DNA of 64,000 nt, taken from contig NC_134138.1 in the NCBI RefSeq assembly GCF_033958435.1, forward strand, positions 272,839,798 to 272,903,797. The letters are read 5' to 3'. Source of the DNA: Carettochelys insculpta (Eukaryota > Chordata > Testudines > Carettochelyidae). The position numbers and the translations under genes are program-made. The notes under the pieces were generated by a model. It was not told the DNA's origin. It saw only the letters and a list, made by a program, of their open reading frames with translations, and did not search any database. Shown in pieces: positions 23,525 through 34,600 of this stretch (within the stretch, counting starts at the first letter, position 1; every line of letters begins with the position of its first letter).

Positions 23525-23603
23525 AGTCCTCAATTGAAACCATAAAGGGTGTGATCCATAGTCTATGCAGACTGAAGGATGCCTACTACTAGGCATAGCT
23601 TCA

Positions 23604-24955
23604 TCAGGCCTTGCAAATACCTTTTAGGAAACCCACTTCACACGTTGTCACAAACAGTTCTTCACTGTTCCTACCACTTATATAGTAACAGGCCTAGAAA
23701 CTAATTTACAATCCTACAATAATATATAAACAATAGCATTTTTAATACAATAGACACCAGCAGGGTTCCCGCAATTTTTAACATCACTGGGCAGGATAAA
23801 GTTTGTTATGTGCATCCAGGCAAGTGCGGATTTCCACCGCCAATAGAAACACATTGTGGGTTGATGTGGGTGTTCTGCTAATCAGCTGGGTGGAAACTAA
23901 ATCTCTCTTGGGTGACTGCCTGTGCACTCAGTTTACAGGGAGCACTGGACCCCAAAGGTATTAAACCTAATTGAGTAAGGTTTTCACATGCTGTTTTAGC
24001 TGTTAAAGTGTGTGAGGAGTTTACACTCCATACTTGGTTGGTGAAATCTTGCATGGCTTCAGTATGCCCTGAGGTCACCTTCCTGAGGCCCTCCAAAGGG
24101 CTTAGTTTATTTACGAGGTGCTGACAATGTCCTCAGCACACAAGAGACTGTCATAACCACCTAAGGGAACTGGGAGTATGAGCCCCATTGATTCCCAGGA
24201 GTGTCTGTGCTCCCATGACTGTTAGGTGCTTTTGAAACTTTTCCCCGAAAGGAAGATGGTCTTGATCCTGAAGCAATGCATTCAAGCTAAACAAGACAGA
24301 CACAGCACAGGGCTCAAAGCTCAGAGACAGGATTAACAAGGGAGTTTCCTCTATAAGAATACAGTCTGAGGCACTGAAATGACTGACTTGATCTGAGCGT
24401 TGCACAAGTGATGAGCCTGTAGGAGGTGAGTCTGTGCTCGCTGGTATGTTCTTTAGAGGTGTTCCCCCTCCCTTTGCTGAATTTGGCCCAAAGACATCTG
24501 AAATGGAGGCTTTCATTTACCTGTCCTGTGTGGCTGTGCAGACAGAGATTTAACACACGTCTCCATTGTGGAAGATGATTCATGCTGCTAGAAGCACGTT
24601 CGTTGCTGGTTACGATTTCTTTTTAGAAAATTCCTATGCTGTTACTGGAGGAATGTTAAGAGACCAAGGCTGCACTCAAAATCATCAGACTGGCTTTCTA
24701 TGAGTTACAGCCTGAAACGGGGTCAGGGCAGAAGTAGCTGTTCTCTCAAAGAAATTATTGATATTTTCCTGTATATTGAAACTCTGCTTTCAATGGTATT
24801 TGAATTGCCAGGACTTCTGTAGCAGATGATTTCATTGGAATCAGTGTATTCATATCCCTGTCAAACTGCAATAGTGTAATGGTGAATCAGAACTCAAATT
24901 CCCAGCCGTGTGTCCATTTTAGTCCTATATTTATATACATTGATTCTTTCTTAAA
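23604..24955. other. Unannotated intergenic DNA
   Basis: No supported feature. The overlapping minus ORFs at 24151-24583 have no domain. Confidence 0.4.
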
Positions 24956-24957
24956 AA

Positions 24958-25265
24958 CACAAGCATTCCTGTAGCAGCTTAAAGGTTAACAAATGTATCT
25001 GTTCGACAATGAGCTTTCATGTGTTAGACCCACTTCTTCAGATTTATTGACTGAAGAAAATAATAAGAATCCAGTGTTTCTATAGCAGGGAACGGAGGAA
25101 AGAAGGGAGGAAAAAGGGAGGTACTTGTCATTAATAGGACCTGTGGAAGAAGTAAATTAAGTGGGATGGGTGCCATTCCTGTGACTATCAAAGGTGCGAA
25201 AATTGTTAGTCTTTAAGGTGCCACAGGACTGTTTTCTATGATGTTACAGACTAACGCGCTACCCT
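24958..25265. mobile_element. Diverged inverted PLE terminal-repeat pair
   Basis: A forward piece (about 24965-25065, with TGAGCTTTCATGTGTTAGACCCACTTC) and a reverse piece (about 25203-25265, with GTTAGTCTTTAAGGTGCCAC and CAGACTAACGCGCTACC) enclose about 140 bp of PLE-3'-UTR-like or unknown DNA. The arrangement is like that at 16803-17233, but older. Confidence 0.6.
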
Positions 25266-25579
25266 GTAAGACTTCTTTCTTTCTTGTGTCTCTCCTTCAG
25301 TGTGTGGCAGGACAACTCATGAAACAAGACCCTGGCAGTGATTTAAGGGTTTGCTTTGAAACCACAGCAAAGACAGCTATAGGCATCATAAGGCTGTCTG
25401 AATGGGTTTTCACATTCCAGCTGTGTTTATTTTAGCATCTCAAATCCATAACACACCCAGTGAAGCTGTACAATGGTTTGCCTCCACTCATTAAACACAT
25501 CAAGCGAAATTTAAAGCCCTGAGGCAATGGGAGTTGCAAGTCCTCAGGACCTTTCAGGATACAGGCATGTAACTATGAC

Positions 25580-25913
25580 ATGGGCCGTGTCTACACTAGC
25601 CCCAAACTTCGAAATGGCCATTCAAAGGGCCATTTCAAAGTTTACTAATGAAGCACTGAAATGCATATTCAGCACTTCATTAGCATGCGAGTGGCCGCGG
25701 CATCGAAGTACTTCGAAGTCGGCGGGGTCCTTTCGAAAAGGAGCCCCGTCGGGACAAGCCACGCGGCAGCGAGCCGCATCAATTTCGAAGCGCCGTGGCC
25801 GCCCGCATGCTAATGAAGCACTGAATATGCATTTCAGCGCTTCATTAGTAAACTTCGAAATGGCCATTTGAATGGCCATTTCGAAGTTTGGGGCTAGTGT
25901 AGACGTAGCCATA
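25580..25913. mobile_element. Palindromic MITE, 328 bp
   Basis: The element at 25583-25910 begins GGCCGTGTCTACACTAGCCC and ends GGGCTAGTGTAGACGTAGCC. It is an inverted repeat along almost its whole length, centred near 25745. The flanking triplets are ATG and ATA, a one-mismatch 3-bp target duplication. Its ends share the GTGTAGACG core with the other MITEs. Confidence 0.8.
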
Positions 25914-25968
25914 CAGTAGCAAACTTGATGTACCAGTCCAGGCAAAATAGAAGCCATTACGAGGACAG

Positions 25969-26291
25969 GAGGAACTTCTCTAGTCTGGCACCTGGAGGGC
26001 CTCACTAGTGCCAGATGAGAGAATTTGCCAGCCAACAGGAGGTCAATATTTCCTGGAAGTATTACCAACACTTCCACTGCTTATTGGGCTCTTTGAAGAC
26101 ACTTAGGGGTAAATTACAGCTAAATAACAGCACAGAACATTGAGAGCCAGGACTGGTGGCTGTAAAACAAACTTTATGGAACCACGGAAAACTTGGCCAC
26201 TCCCATGATAAGTGGTGACCTGCCTAACTAAAGTCATGCTGTATTATGGATGTTGCTAGACGAGAGAGTTACCGATTAGAGAGGTCTAACC
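25969..26291 (+). mobile_element. MITE family B, copy 2
   Basis: A full-length relative of 16066-16386 in the same orientation. The left end is GGAACTTCTCTAGTCTGGCA and the right end is TTAGAGAGGTCTAACC. The interior differs by scattered substitutions, so the copies are old. Confidence 0.75.
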
Positions 26292-26335
26292 TGTATATCA
26301 ACAGAATTAAATGTACTAGGAATGGAGGAATACAC

Positions 26336-26768
26336 AGAGGCTATGTCCACACGTGCCCGCTTCTTTGAAGGGGGCATGGTAATCAGCCTGATGACAGATT
26401 ATTAATGAAGTGCTGCAAGGAATATGCAGCACTTCATTAGGCTAATTCTCTCCGCGGCAACTTTTAAGTTGCAAACTTCAAAGTGCCATCATGCCGTGTA
26501 GCTGCAGGCACTTCAAAGTACCTGCACAACTTTGAAGTGCCCTTACTCCTCAAAATTTTGGGACGTAAGGGCACTTTGAAGTGCCTACGGCTCTATGGCA
26601 TGCTGGCGCTTCAAAGTTTGCAACTTTGAAGTTGCCGGGTGGGGGTCGGGGGGGAGAAATAGCCTAATGAAGTGCTGCATATTCATTGCAGCCCTTCATT
26701 AGTATTCTCCAATCAGGCTGATTACCATGTCCTCTTCAAAGAAGGGGGCAAGTGTAGACATAGCCAGA
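26336..26768. mobile_element. Palindromic MITE, 427 bp, with AGA target duplication
   Basis: The element at 26339-26765 begins GGCTATGTCCACACGTGCC and ends GCAAGTGTAGACATAGCC, with AGA on each side (26336-26338, 26766-26768). Two arms of about 200 bp meet near 26550. The arms include repeated GCACTTTGAAGTGC-type small palindromes. Confidence 0.85.
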
Positions 26769-27337
26769 AAGAGTCAGACCAGTGGTCTATCTTGTCCAAT
26801 ATCCAGGTAGGGTCCTAATGGGGAAACCTGTTCCCTGCTTCTCTATAAATTACCTACATGACCTGAGGCGAGTGCTTTAGCCATTCCGTGTCTCACCTTC
26901 CTATTAGTAAATCGAGGAAAATAAATGGCCACATAATTACCACAGATAGATGTTCTGTCTCCAACAGTATCTTAGTTCCATATGTTTCCTATAAAGGAAA
27001 TTTACTCCTGTCCTTTCGTGGCTGTTTTGTGGCTTGAAGCAAGAGTGTTATTTATCTCTTATAATTTTTATTCTTATTATCTTACTGTCTTATTATCCAC
27101 AGACTTTCAATGGGACTTGAACTCCTTAGTCACTTAGTTGTTTTGGAAATGTCACCCATAAATGTTTAACCCCTTTTTAAAATCATTCTCTTCACTTTAG
27201 TGTTAGCTTGTGACAGTGAGTTCCACAGGTTAGTTGTGGAGTGTGTAATTGAAAAGCACTTCCTTTCATCAGTTTCAATTTTGTTGGCATGTCCTTGTAG
27301 TATGGTATACAGACAGATAGATGCATTCCTTATACCA
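26769..27337. other. Spacer with a MIR-like remnant
   Basis: At about 26845-26965 the wording (CTACATGACCTGAGGCGAGTGC, CTCACCTTCCTATTAGTAAATCG) resembles the middle and 3' part of a MIR SINE. The remainder, A+T-rich, holds nothing recognised. Confidence 0.45.
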
Positions 27338-27591
27338 GGGGTCTACAACCTGCACCTCCAGAGCTGCATGCAGCTCTTTAAGGACTCCTTTGTAGCTCCC
27401 GATGCTATAATTGCAAAATAAAAAAAAAAAAAAGAAAAAAAATCCCTCCTGATTATTTTCGATCAACAGTGAATGTAGTACAGTAAATATGTATTACATT
27501 ACAAATCATTATGTGTGTATTGGTCTTAAAATAGGTATGGTTTGACATTCTTTATTAAGGACCGTCTCGTATTTACGTACATTGTATCTCT
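27338..27591 (-). mobile_element. hAT-like element fragment
   Basis: The left edge reads CAGGGGTCTACAACCTGCA, a hAT-type terminus, followed by GAGCTGCATGCAGCTC. The inner part at 27537-27590 is the reverse complement of wording at about 42838-42890 (GGTCCTTAATAATGTCAAACC), which lies in another element beginning GGGGTCGGCAGCC. An A-run at 27418-27440 interrupts it. The PLE pair begins directly after it. Confidence 0.6.
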
Positions 27592-28185
27592 TGAATGCCC
27601 CATTCCATTAAAATGTTGACTGACTGGTTTGTGGATTTGGAGTTTTTTTGTGCCCATTGACCCTTTGTCTGTCAGACTTCTAACTCCCTTAGACAAAGGG
27701 TCAATGGGCACAAAACAGACATCGAAACACTCCAAATCCACAAACCAGTTAGTCAACATTTTAATGGAATGGGGCACTCTGTCAATGACCTAAAGGTATA
27801 TGTGTTCCTGAAAAGGAATTATCGCACTTTTTTGGAAAGAGAAACAGCCGAGCTGGCTTTTATATTCAAATTCGGCACATTAACACATGGTTTAAATCGT
27901 GATGGGAACTTTCTGAGTCACTATAGGGGCTTGTCTGCATACTTGGCTCAGTCTAATTCTTGACCTCCCCCCCACCCCTCCACTCTCTGATTTGCTCACC
28001 TTGATTATCTTTTTCTGATTTGTCCTCCTTGCTTACTGTTTTTGGTTCTCTGTGCCTTAAATATTGAGTCTGTTCTGGTCTGGCTATGGTCTGAAGAAGT
28101 GGGTCTGTCCCACAAAAACTCACCTAATAAACCATTTTGCTAGTCTTTAAAGTGCTACTTGACTGCTTTCTGTTTTGATAGAGAA
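27592..28185 (+). mobile_element. PLE with inverted 5' arm, C-terminal coding and 3' end
   Basis: The arms 27592-27668 and 27698-27778 are inverted copies of the same PLE coding stretch (IHKPVSQHFNGMGHS), with a loop of about 25 bp. The right arm continues in frame: GHSVNDLKVYVFLKRN, then ETAELAFIFKFGTLTHGLNRD, then a stop near 27961, matching the C-terminus of PLE proteins after the GIY-YIG domain. A 3' UTR follows, ending in the terminal repeat with a decayed ribozyme-like core (28091-28117, GAAA changed to AAAA). Confidence 0.78.
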
Positions 28186-28590
28186 AGTTGGGAATTGGAA
28201 TTGATATTCAAATTTGACACATTAACAGTTGGTATGAACAGAGACATCAGCTATTTCACGCATTACAAGGAGCGCTTCCCTTCCTTTGATGCTTGTAATT
28301 GTCTCAGGCAAGACAATTAACAGCCCCAACCCTCACCCACCCCTTCAGTCCTATGTACTTGATTTGTCAGTTTTTATTGCAGGTTTTTTGTTGGGTTTTT
28401 TTTTTTTTGGTCCTCTATACTTACAAATGTCAGTCTGTACTGGAAATGAGCTTGATCTGATGAAGTGGGTCTGTCCTACGAAAGCTACTCACTGAATAAA
28501 TAATTTTGTTAGTCTTTAAAGTGCTACATTTCTGCTGTTTTGTTCTTTTGGAGTACAAACTAACATGGCTACCACTCTGTTACTAGTGAA
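28186..28590 (+). mobile_element. Second PLE 3' end, directly downstream
   Basis: It begins with coding remains of the same C-terminus (ELEFIFKFDTLT-like wording at 28190-28270, here GMNRDISYFTHYKERFP). A 3' UTR with a T-run (28385-28408) and the terminal repeat ending at CATGGCTACCACTCTGTTAC follow. Two PLE 3' ends in tandem in the same orientation fit the dimer-like insertions known for this class. Confidence 0.75.
28457..28490 (+). ncRNA. Hammerhead-ribozyme-like core in PLE terminus
   Basis: CUGAUGA (28457-28463), helix GUGGG/CCUAC (28465-28469 with 28475-28479), GAAA (28480-28483), then AG-CUA-CU and C. All core positions of a hammerhead are present in order. A stem I is not obvious. 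Confidence 0.42.
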
Positions 28591-28789
28591 AGGCAGAACA
28601 AGAATCACTGACTTAAAATTAAATCCAGGAAAATTCAATTTAGAAATAAACCAAAAGGCGGGGGTATTAGCTGTTGGAACAAACACCCAAAGGAAGTGGT
28701 GAATTCTCCATTTTGTGATGTTTCATGCTGTGACTGGGTGCTGTTCTGAAAAAAATACTTTAATCAGACACAAAAGATTGTGCTCAATG
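28591..28789. other. Short unannotated spacer
   Basis: Nothing recognised. Confidence 0.4.
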
Positions 28790-28885
28790 TAGGAGTAACT
28801 GGAAGAAATTTTATTCCCTGCACTATACAAGACGTCAGACTAGACATTTTAGTGATCCCTTCTGGGTTTAAATCTATGAGTTGTA
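28790..28885 (+). mobile_element. CR1-like 3' end fragment
   Basis: The wording GACGTCAGACTAGACATTTTAGTGATCCC followed by TTCTGGGTTTAAATCTATGAG is a diverged CR1 3' terminus. Confidence 0.55.
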
Positions 28886-28989
28886 TTACATTTAAAACCT
28901 ATAAAAGGAAATATTATTTCCCCACACCATTTGCCTGGGAAACTGATCGTAACAAGATATAACAGGTGTCAGGAGAATAGTGCCCTGCA

Positions 28990-29395
28990 CATCTGTGGAT
29001 ATCCACTCTGTCTTCATGGATATCTACATCTACAGAGGCAGTTGTATTATTTACCATGATTGAGTATCACAGATCAGCTGCAAGTCAAAATTTTTGTATC
29101 CCAGTGAGACAGGGTGCAGGTGTCCATGGAGATGTAGGTACATATACAAGGTGGAGTGAAGCTCACAAGTTGAATACAAGTTATTACAGCAGCTGAAGAT
29201 CAGAGGTGGATCTAAAGTTTTGTAAGCACACGGGGCTTTAATAGTGAGATAGGGTGCAGGGGCAGATGTAGCTGCATCTACAAGGTGGAGTGAAGATCAG
29301 AGGTTCAGTACGAGTTATTACTGCAGATGCAGAGCAGATGAAGATCCAAATTTTTGTATCCACGCAGGGCTCTACGAGAGTTGTAGGCTTCTATA
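28990..29395 (+). repeat. Tandem repeat, about 3 imperfect units of about 140 bp
   Basis: Units start near 28990, 29110 and 29250. Shared phrases are AGGGTGCAGG, ACAAGGTGGAGTGAAG, GAAGATCAGAGGT, ACAAGTTATTAC or ACGAGTTATTAC, and TTTTTGTATCC. The units are clearly diverged, so the array is old or under relaxed homogenisation. It is non-coding. Confidence 0.7.
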
Positions 29396-30217
29396 AAGGA
29401 CTGGACATCTATGAAGTTAGCAATACGCAATTAATACTAAGGTAGGGTTGTTTGGGTGCCTGGTTTTCAGTTGGAACTAGCAGCTGTAAAAGTCTGGCTG
29501 CCTGAGCAGGCAGGGGTATTGCCTTGCTTGCCTGCCCCCCAGCACCCTGCTTAGCTCAGGTGGTCACAGGCTAGGGCAATGTGGCCCGCACACCTGGTCT
29601 ACTCCAGCTGTCAGTGCCTCTGCTCTCCGCACAGCTTACTGGGCTCCCCCCTGCTGACTCTTGGCTGACTCCCAGCCCCATCAGTCCACTACAGATCACC
29701 AATGGCCATGCAAGCAGGTCGGCCCTGGGCCTATGATGGCGGCTCATGTGTGGACCCCAAAAGGGGCAGGGAGGAGCGATGTGTCCCGTCTTTCCATGGT
29801 ACAGCCAAGGGAGGGGAGGCTGCGGAGGGCAGAAAGAAGGACAGGAGATAGAGGAGGGATGGGGTGAGGGTGAGACAGCAGCAGGCAGGCAGGAAGATGG
29901 AGGAAGGGAGGCAATAGTGGGTGGCATGAGAGAAAAGGAAGGGACAGAAGGAGGGAGAGATGAAAGCGTAGCAGACAGATGCTCTCACGCAGGAGCTCCA
30001 GGGAATGAGAACTCCAAGGGGCTGGTTCTAGGGTGTGGTTAAGAGGCTGGGAGGGGTTAAAATGCTCGGTAGTCCCCTCACACTGTGCTGGCCTGGTCAT
30101 GTCAGGGATACCACTCTAGCCCCCCACCCAGTGGCTGCTCCAGCCACAGCACACCAGGTACTGCTTTATTAATAAAACCCCTCCTGTGGGGGTTGGAGAG
30201 ACCCCAGACAGAATGAC
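29396..30217. other. Unannotated DNA with a purine-rich stretch
   Basis: 29805-29985 is a G/A-biased run on the plus strand (GGGAGGGGAGG, GGAAGATGGAGGAAGGGAGG and similar). The several ORFs across it are mirror frames of that bias and carry no domain. Confidence 0.5.
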
Positions 30218-30934
30218 CTAAGCTGTGTCTACACGTGCACGCTACTTCGAAGTAGCGGCACTAACTTCGAAATAGCGCCCGTCGCGGCTACACGCGTCGG
30301 GCGCTATTTCGAAGTTAACTTCGACGTTAGGCGGCGAGACGTCAAAGTCGCTAACCTCATGAGGGGATCGGAATAGCGCCCTACTTCGACGTTCAACGTC
30401 AAAGTAGGGACCATGTAGACGATCCGCGTCCCGCAACGTCAAAATTGTGGGGTCCTCCATGGCAGCCATCAGCTGGGGGGTTGAGAGACACTGTCTCTCC
30501 AGCCCGTGCGGGGCTCTATGGTCACCGTGTGCAGCAGCCCTTAGCCCAGGGCTTCTGGCTGCTGCTGCTGCAGCGGGGGATTCATGCTGCATGCACAGGG
30601 CCTGCAACTCATTGTCGGCTGTGTGTATCTTGTGCTGTTTAGTGCAAGTGTCTCTGGGAGGGGCCCTTTAAGGGAGCGGCTGGCTGTTGAGTCCGCCCTG
30701 TGACTCTGTCTGCAGCTGTGCCTGGCACCCTTATTTCGATGTGTGCTACTGTGGCGTGTAGACGTTCCCTCGCTGCGCCTATTTCGATGTGGTGCTGCGC
30801 AACGTCGATGTTGAACATCGACGTTGCCAGCCCTGGAGGACGTGTAGACGTTATTCATCGAAATAGCCTATTTCGATGTCGCCACATCGAAATAAGCTAC
30901 TTCGATGTAGGCTTCACATGTAGACGTAGCCCTA
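30218..30934 (+). mobile_element. 711-bp Harbinger-like MITE, copy 2
   Basis: The element is 30221-30931, with CTA on both sides (30218-30220 and 30932-30934). The ends are AGCTGTGTCTACACGTGCA and CATGTAGACGTAGCC. It has the same structure and orientation as 12050-12760. Confidence 0.9.
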
Positions 30935-30941
30935 GATACAC

Positions 30942-31657
30942 AGGGGCTACGTCTACACGTGCACCCAACTTCGAAATAGCTTATTTCGATGTTGCGACAT
31001 CGAAATAGGCTATTTCGATGAATAACGTCTACACGTCCTCCAGGGCTGGCAACGTCGATGTTCAACTTCGACGTTGCTCAGCCCAACATCGAAATAGGCA
31101 CAGCGAGGGAACGTCTACACGCCAAAGTAGCACACATCGAAATAAGGGAGCCAGGCACAGCTGCAGACAGGGTCACGGGGCGGACTCAACAGCAAGTCGC
31201 TCCCTTAAAGGGCCCCTCCCAGACACACTTTCATTAAACAGTGCAAGATACACAGAGCCAACAACTAGTTGCAGACCCTGTATATGCAGCACGGACCCCC
31301 AGCTGCAGCAGCAGCAGCCAGAAGCCCTGGGCTAAGGGCTGCTGCACACGGTGACCACAGAGCCCCGCAAGGGCTGGAGAGAGAGTATCTCTCAACCCCC
31401 CAGCTGATGGCCGCCATGGAGGACCCCGCTATTTCGATGTTGCGGGACGCGGATCGTCTACACGTCCCTACTTCGATGTTGAACGTCGAAGTAGGGCGCT
31501 ATTCCCATCCCCTCATGGGGTTAGCGACTTCGACGTCTCGCCGCCTAACGTCGATTTCAACTTCGAAATAGCGCCCAACACGTGTAGACGTGACGGGCGC
31601 TATTTCGAAGTTACTGCCGCTACTTCGAAGTAGCGTGCAAGTGTAGACGCAGCTAGG
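30942..31657 (-). mobile_element. 711-bp Harbinger-like MITE, copy 3, reversed
   Basis: The element is 30945-31654, with AGG on both sides (30942-30944 and 31655-31657). It begins GGCTACGTCTACACGTGCA and ends TGTAGACGCAGCT. It lies 13 bp from copy 2 and faces it, so the pair forms an inverted repeat of about 1.43 kb. The different target triplets show two separate insertions. Confidence 0.9.
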
Positions 31658-34600
31658 GAGAGCCAGCCTTTGCTACCAGCTTAGCGGGAAGGCAGAGAGG
31701 TGCAAAGGAGGTGGGGCTGACAAGGGGGATTCTTGGGCTTTCCATACCAGTTTGGTAACTGTGGTGGGCAAGCTCACTCTTTCCTGCAACAAGCGGTGAC
31801 GACAGACACTGTCCTTGGGTTCCTATGTGTTGCAGCCTGAGTGGTCTATATATGACTGCGTTCTGTCCCATGGGAAGGGCTACCAAAGCTCCCACAGGAA
31901 CTAGAAACAGGGGGGATGATTCCCCAAGGAATTGTAACCAACTCTGGAGAAGTACCACTCCCCTGCCACCCCAAGCCCCAGGTTGCAAACCGGGTCTCCC
32001 AGAGACTAAGGGCCAAAGACAAAAGTTTAGAGATAATTTTAAACAGACAAAAAAATGGACAGAACCTTGGATCATAGGAACCTTGGACCCCAGCTGTTGT
32101 AGATGGATTGGAATAAACCAGCTAGTGACGAATAAGACCGCTGGATGATTCCTGGCATGCTCAATATGGGTTTCAATTTATCTATTGTTTTGTATGTTTT
32201 CTCTGTCATACTTTTGCCATCAGAATAAATGTACTTTATTTTAGAAGAGCTGTGTGACAGCTGGTGAAAACACTGTTATTCTCCCAGGAGAGAAAGCACC
32301 ATACAGGGGCTAGCCTATTGGCCAGGTAGCTTGCTGGGCATATCAGTGCATGGCAGGGGCTGAGCTGACTTAAAAGCCCTGATCAGGAGAGAGAAAAAAC
32401 TTAGACTGTCCCGAAGAGAGGTGATGCCTGGGAATATGAAATAATGTAGGGATACAGGTGGAGTCACTTCTGAAACAGTGACAGTAGGCAGTAGACAATC
32501 TGGCTATGAAGTGTTCCACATTATAACAACATACACAACAGCATTAGTGACAACATGACAAAACATTCCACAGCGTGGGGCCTTTTGCATCTCAGCTGAA
32601 AGGCAGCAAGTGTATGTGTGTTATACCCTTGATACCACACCAGAATCAGAAAGGGAAGAGCACCATCTGCTTATTGACTCCCCACCACCACGAAGTTATT
32701 AGAACTCCATTCAGATTGCGTCCTGGAATACTTGAGACGCTATGTCCTTAACGGTCTTGAAGAGGACACTGCAAAGGCACAGCAAGCCCGGTGATGACCC
32801 AGGGAGCATGGAAGGAACCAGAGCATTCATGAGCACATTGTGGCTAATGAAACAGTGTTATAATTTAAGAATGCAAATCACAGCCCGCACTGACAGTGCC
32901 CTGTTTTGTTGTAACCAAGAATAGCATTTCATGTAAAGGGCTTCTGTGTGTGGCACCACCTTCATTAGTGCATAAGCAAATATTGCCCTTTTCCACAGGC
33001 CCCCATTGTTACATGAAGAATGAAAGGACAGTGTCATGAGATGGGCACACCCTTCCTCCTCAGAGTAAGAGTGTTGGGTCTCTGAGGCCCCTCAAAGGGT
33101 GCTCACCTCGCATGCTTATGGGCTCCAGTCTGGCTCAGTGGCCATAGGCAATAAAAACACTCCCTTCGCTCAGGGCACTGTGATGCCTAGCAGCCAGAGG
33201 TAATAGTCAGATTCCCTCATGCACATTTCCTCACCCCCCACTCCTGCAGCTGACATGAGCCTGGGCCCAGGTGGGAGGGGACCCTGGCTCCATACCTTGG
33301 CCAGAAGGGGCGGGGCTTAGGGCAGTCAGCTTTGCCCCATCCCACGCTCTCTCAGAGCCACATGCTTCATGGTGGTGCAGCGTGTCACAGCATTTCAAAG
33401 GAACATGGATCTCCAGCTGCCACCACTGCTACTTTGGAAGTGGCAGCCACTGATGCTCTGGGCCCTCTGAAATACTAGGTCCAGAGGCAAATGGCCCCTT
33501 CCATTCCCCCGCTTCCCTGGCTCCCTCTTTGGGCTCAATGTCAAGGCACCAGTGCCATCCCTCTCCACAAGGTCCCAAACCAGGGCCCTATTAGCAGTGG
33601 AATGCTCCACCACAAACTCAGTGGGGAATCCTTCCCCCGTGGCAGCTAGCCCTGACTGAGCTGCTCCACAGGCCTTTATAGGAGTTTGCCCAGCAGGGAT
33701 GAGACCTTCTGAGCCAGGTAGCCAGAGTTAACCCCTGCAGGCTCATTGGTACACCCATCACAGAGAGTGATGGGAGGGATCACTTGATGATTCTCTGTTC
33801 TGTTCATTCCCTCTGGGGCTCCTGGCACTGGCCACCATCAGAAGTTAGGACCCAGGAACCTTTGGTCTGACCCACTGTGGTCATTCTTATGTTTTTGTGG
33901 GGTTTCTCCCAGGATGCTACCTGGAACTTGGGTACCCTGAGCCCTCTGACAGCATCCTGGGCTCCCTCTGTGCACTCTGCCGCTGTGACAGGCTGTAGAC
34001 CGCTCCCAGTTCTACATTCCCACCAGCACTGGCACTGGCAGGGACATACCCACCTGCATTTGAATGCAGTCTTTGGTCCACCACTTCAGGAACTAACAAT
34101 AGGAAGGCTACCACCAAAATACTCCCTGTTCCCTAGTGGATGATCCTGGAGCTGTACTGCCCTGCCCTGGTCAAAACATGACCAGTACAAGCTTATTGAC
34201 CAATCCGTCACTTCTATATAGGAAAATGGACATGAACCAATTCTTGTTCATGAGTGGGCGGCAAACAGAGACCCGGACCATCCCTTCCCACAAGGTCCCC
34301 TGTCCTTGATGTGAGTGGTCGTCACTCGGTGGGGAATCTACTGCACTAAGCTGACCTTGCTCAGGTGACATATATCACTCTTTCCACCTCCCTTGGCCAC
34401 TTCCTAAATCTCCTGAAGTAGCAGTGCCTACAGGCTCAAGGTTCCCTGGCAAGGATAGGCAACTTGTGGGGAAGCCACGTGTACCCCACATTGTCCCCAC
34501 CCCACGCTCACACACAAGCTGTGCTGCTTCCAGTGAGTACAGGAGCATTCCTGCCTCTCCTTCCTGCCGTGGCACGACCAGAAAACACTACTCCTAGGCC

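Larger units (their letters stand above)
22801..23603 (+). mobile_element. LINE, 5'-truncated, with 14-bp target duplication
   Basis: The element is 22815-23589, with TAGGCATAGCTTCA as a perfect 14-bp target duplication on each side (22801-22814 and 23590-23603). It ends in GACTGAAGGATGCCT, also seen at the 3' end of the copy at 38005. The copy is short and keeps only the C-terminal third of the LINE. Confidence 0.85.
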
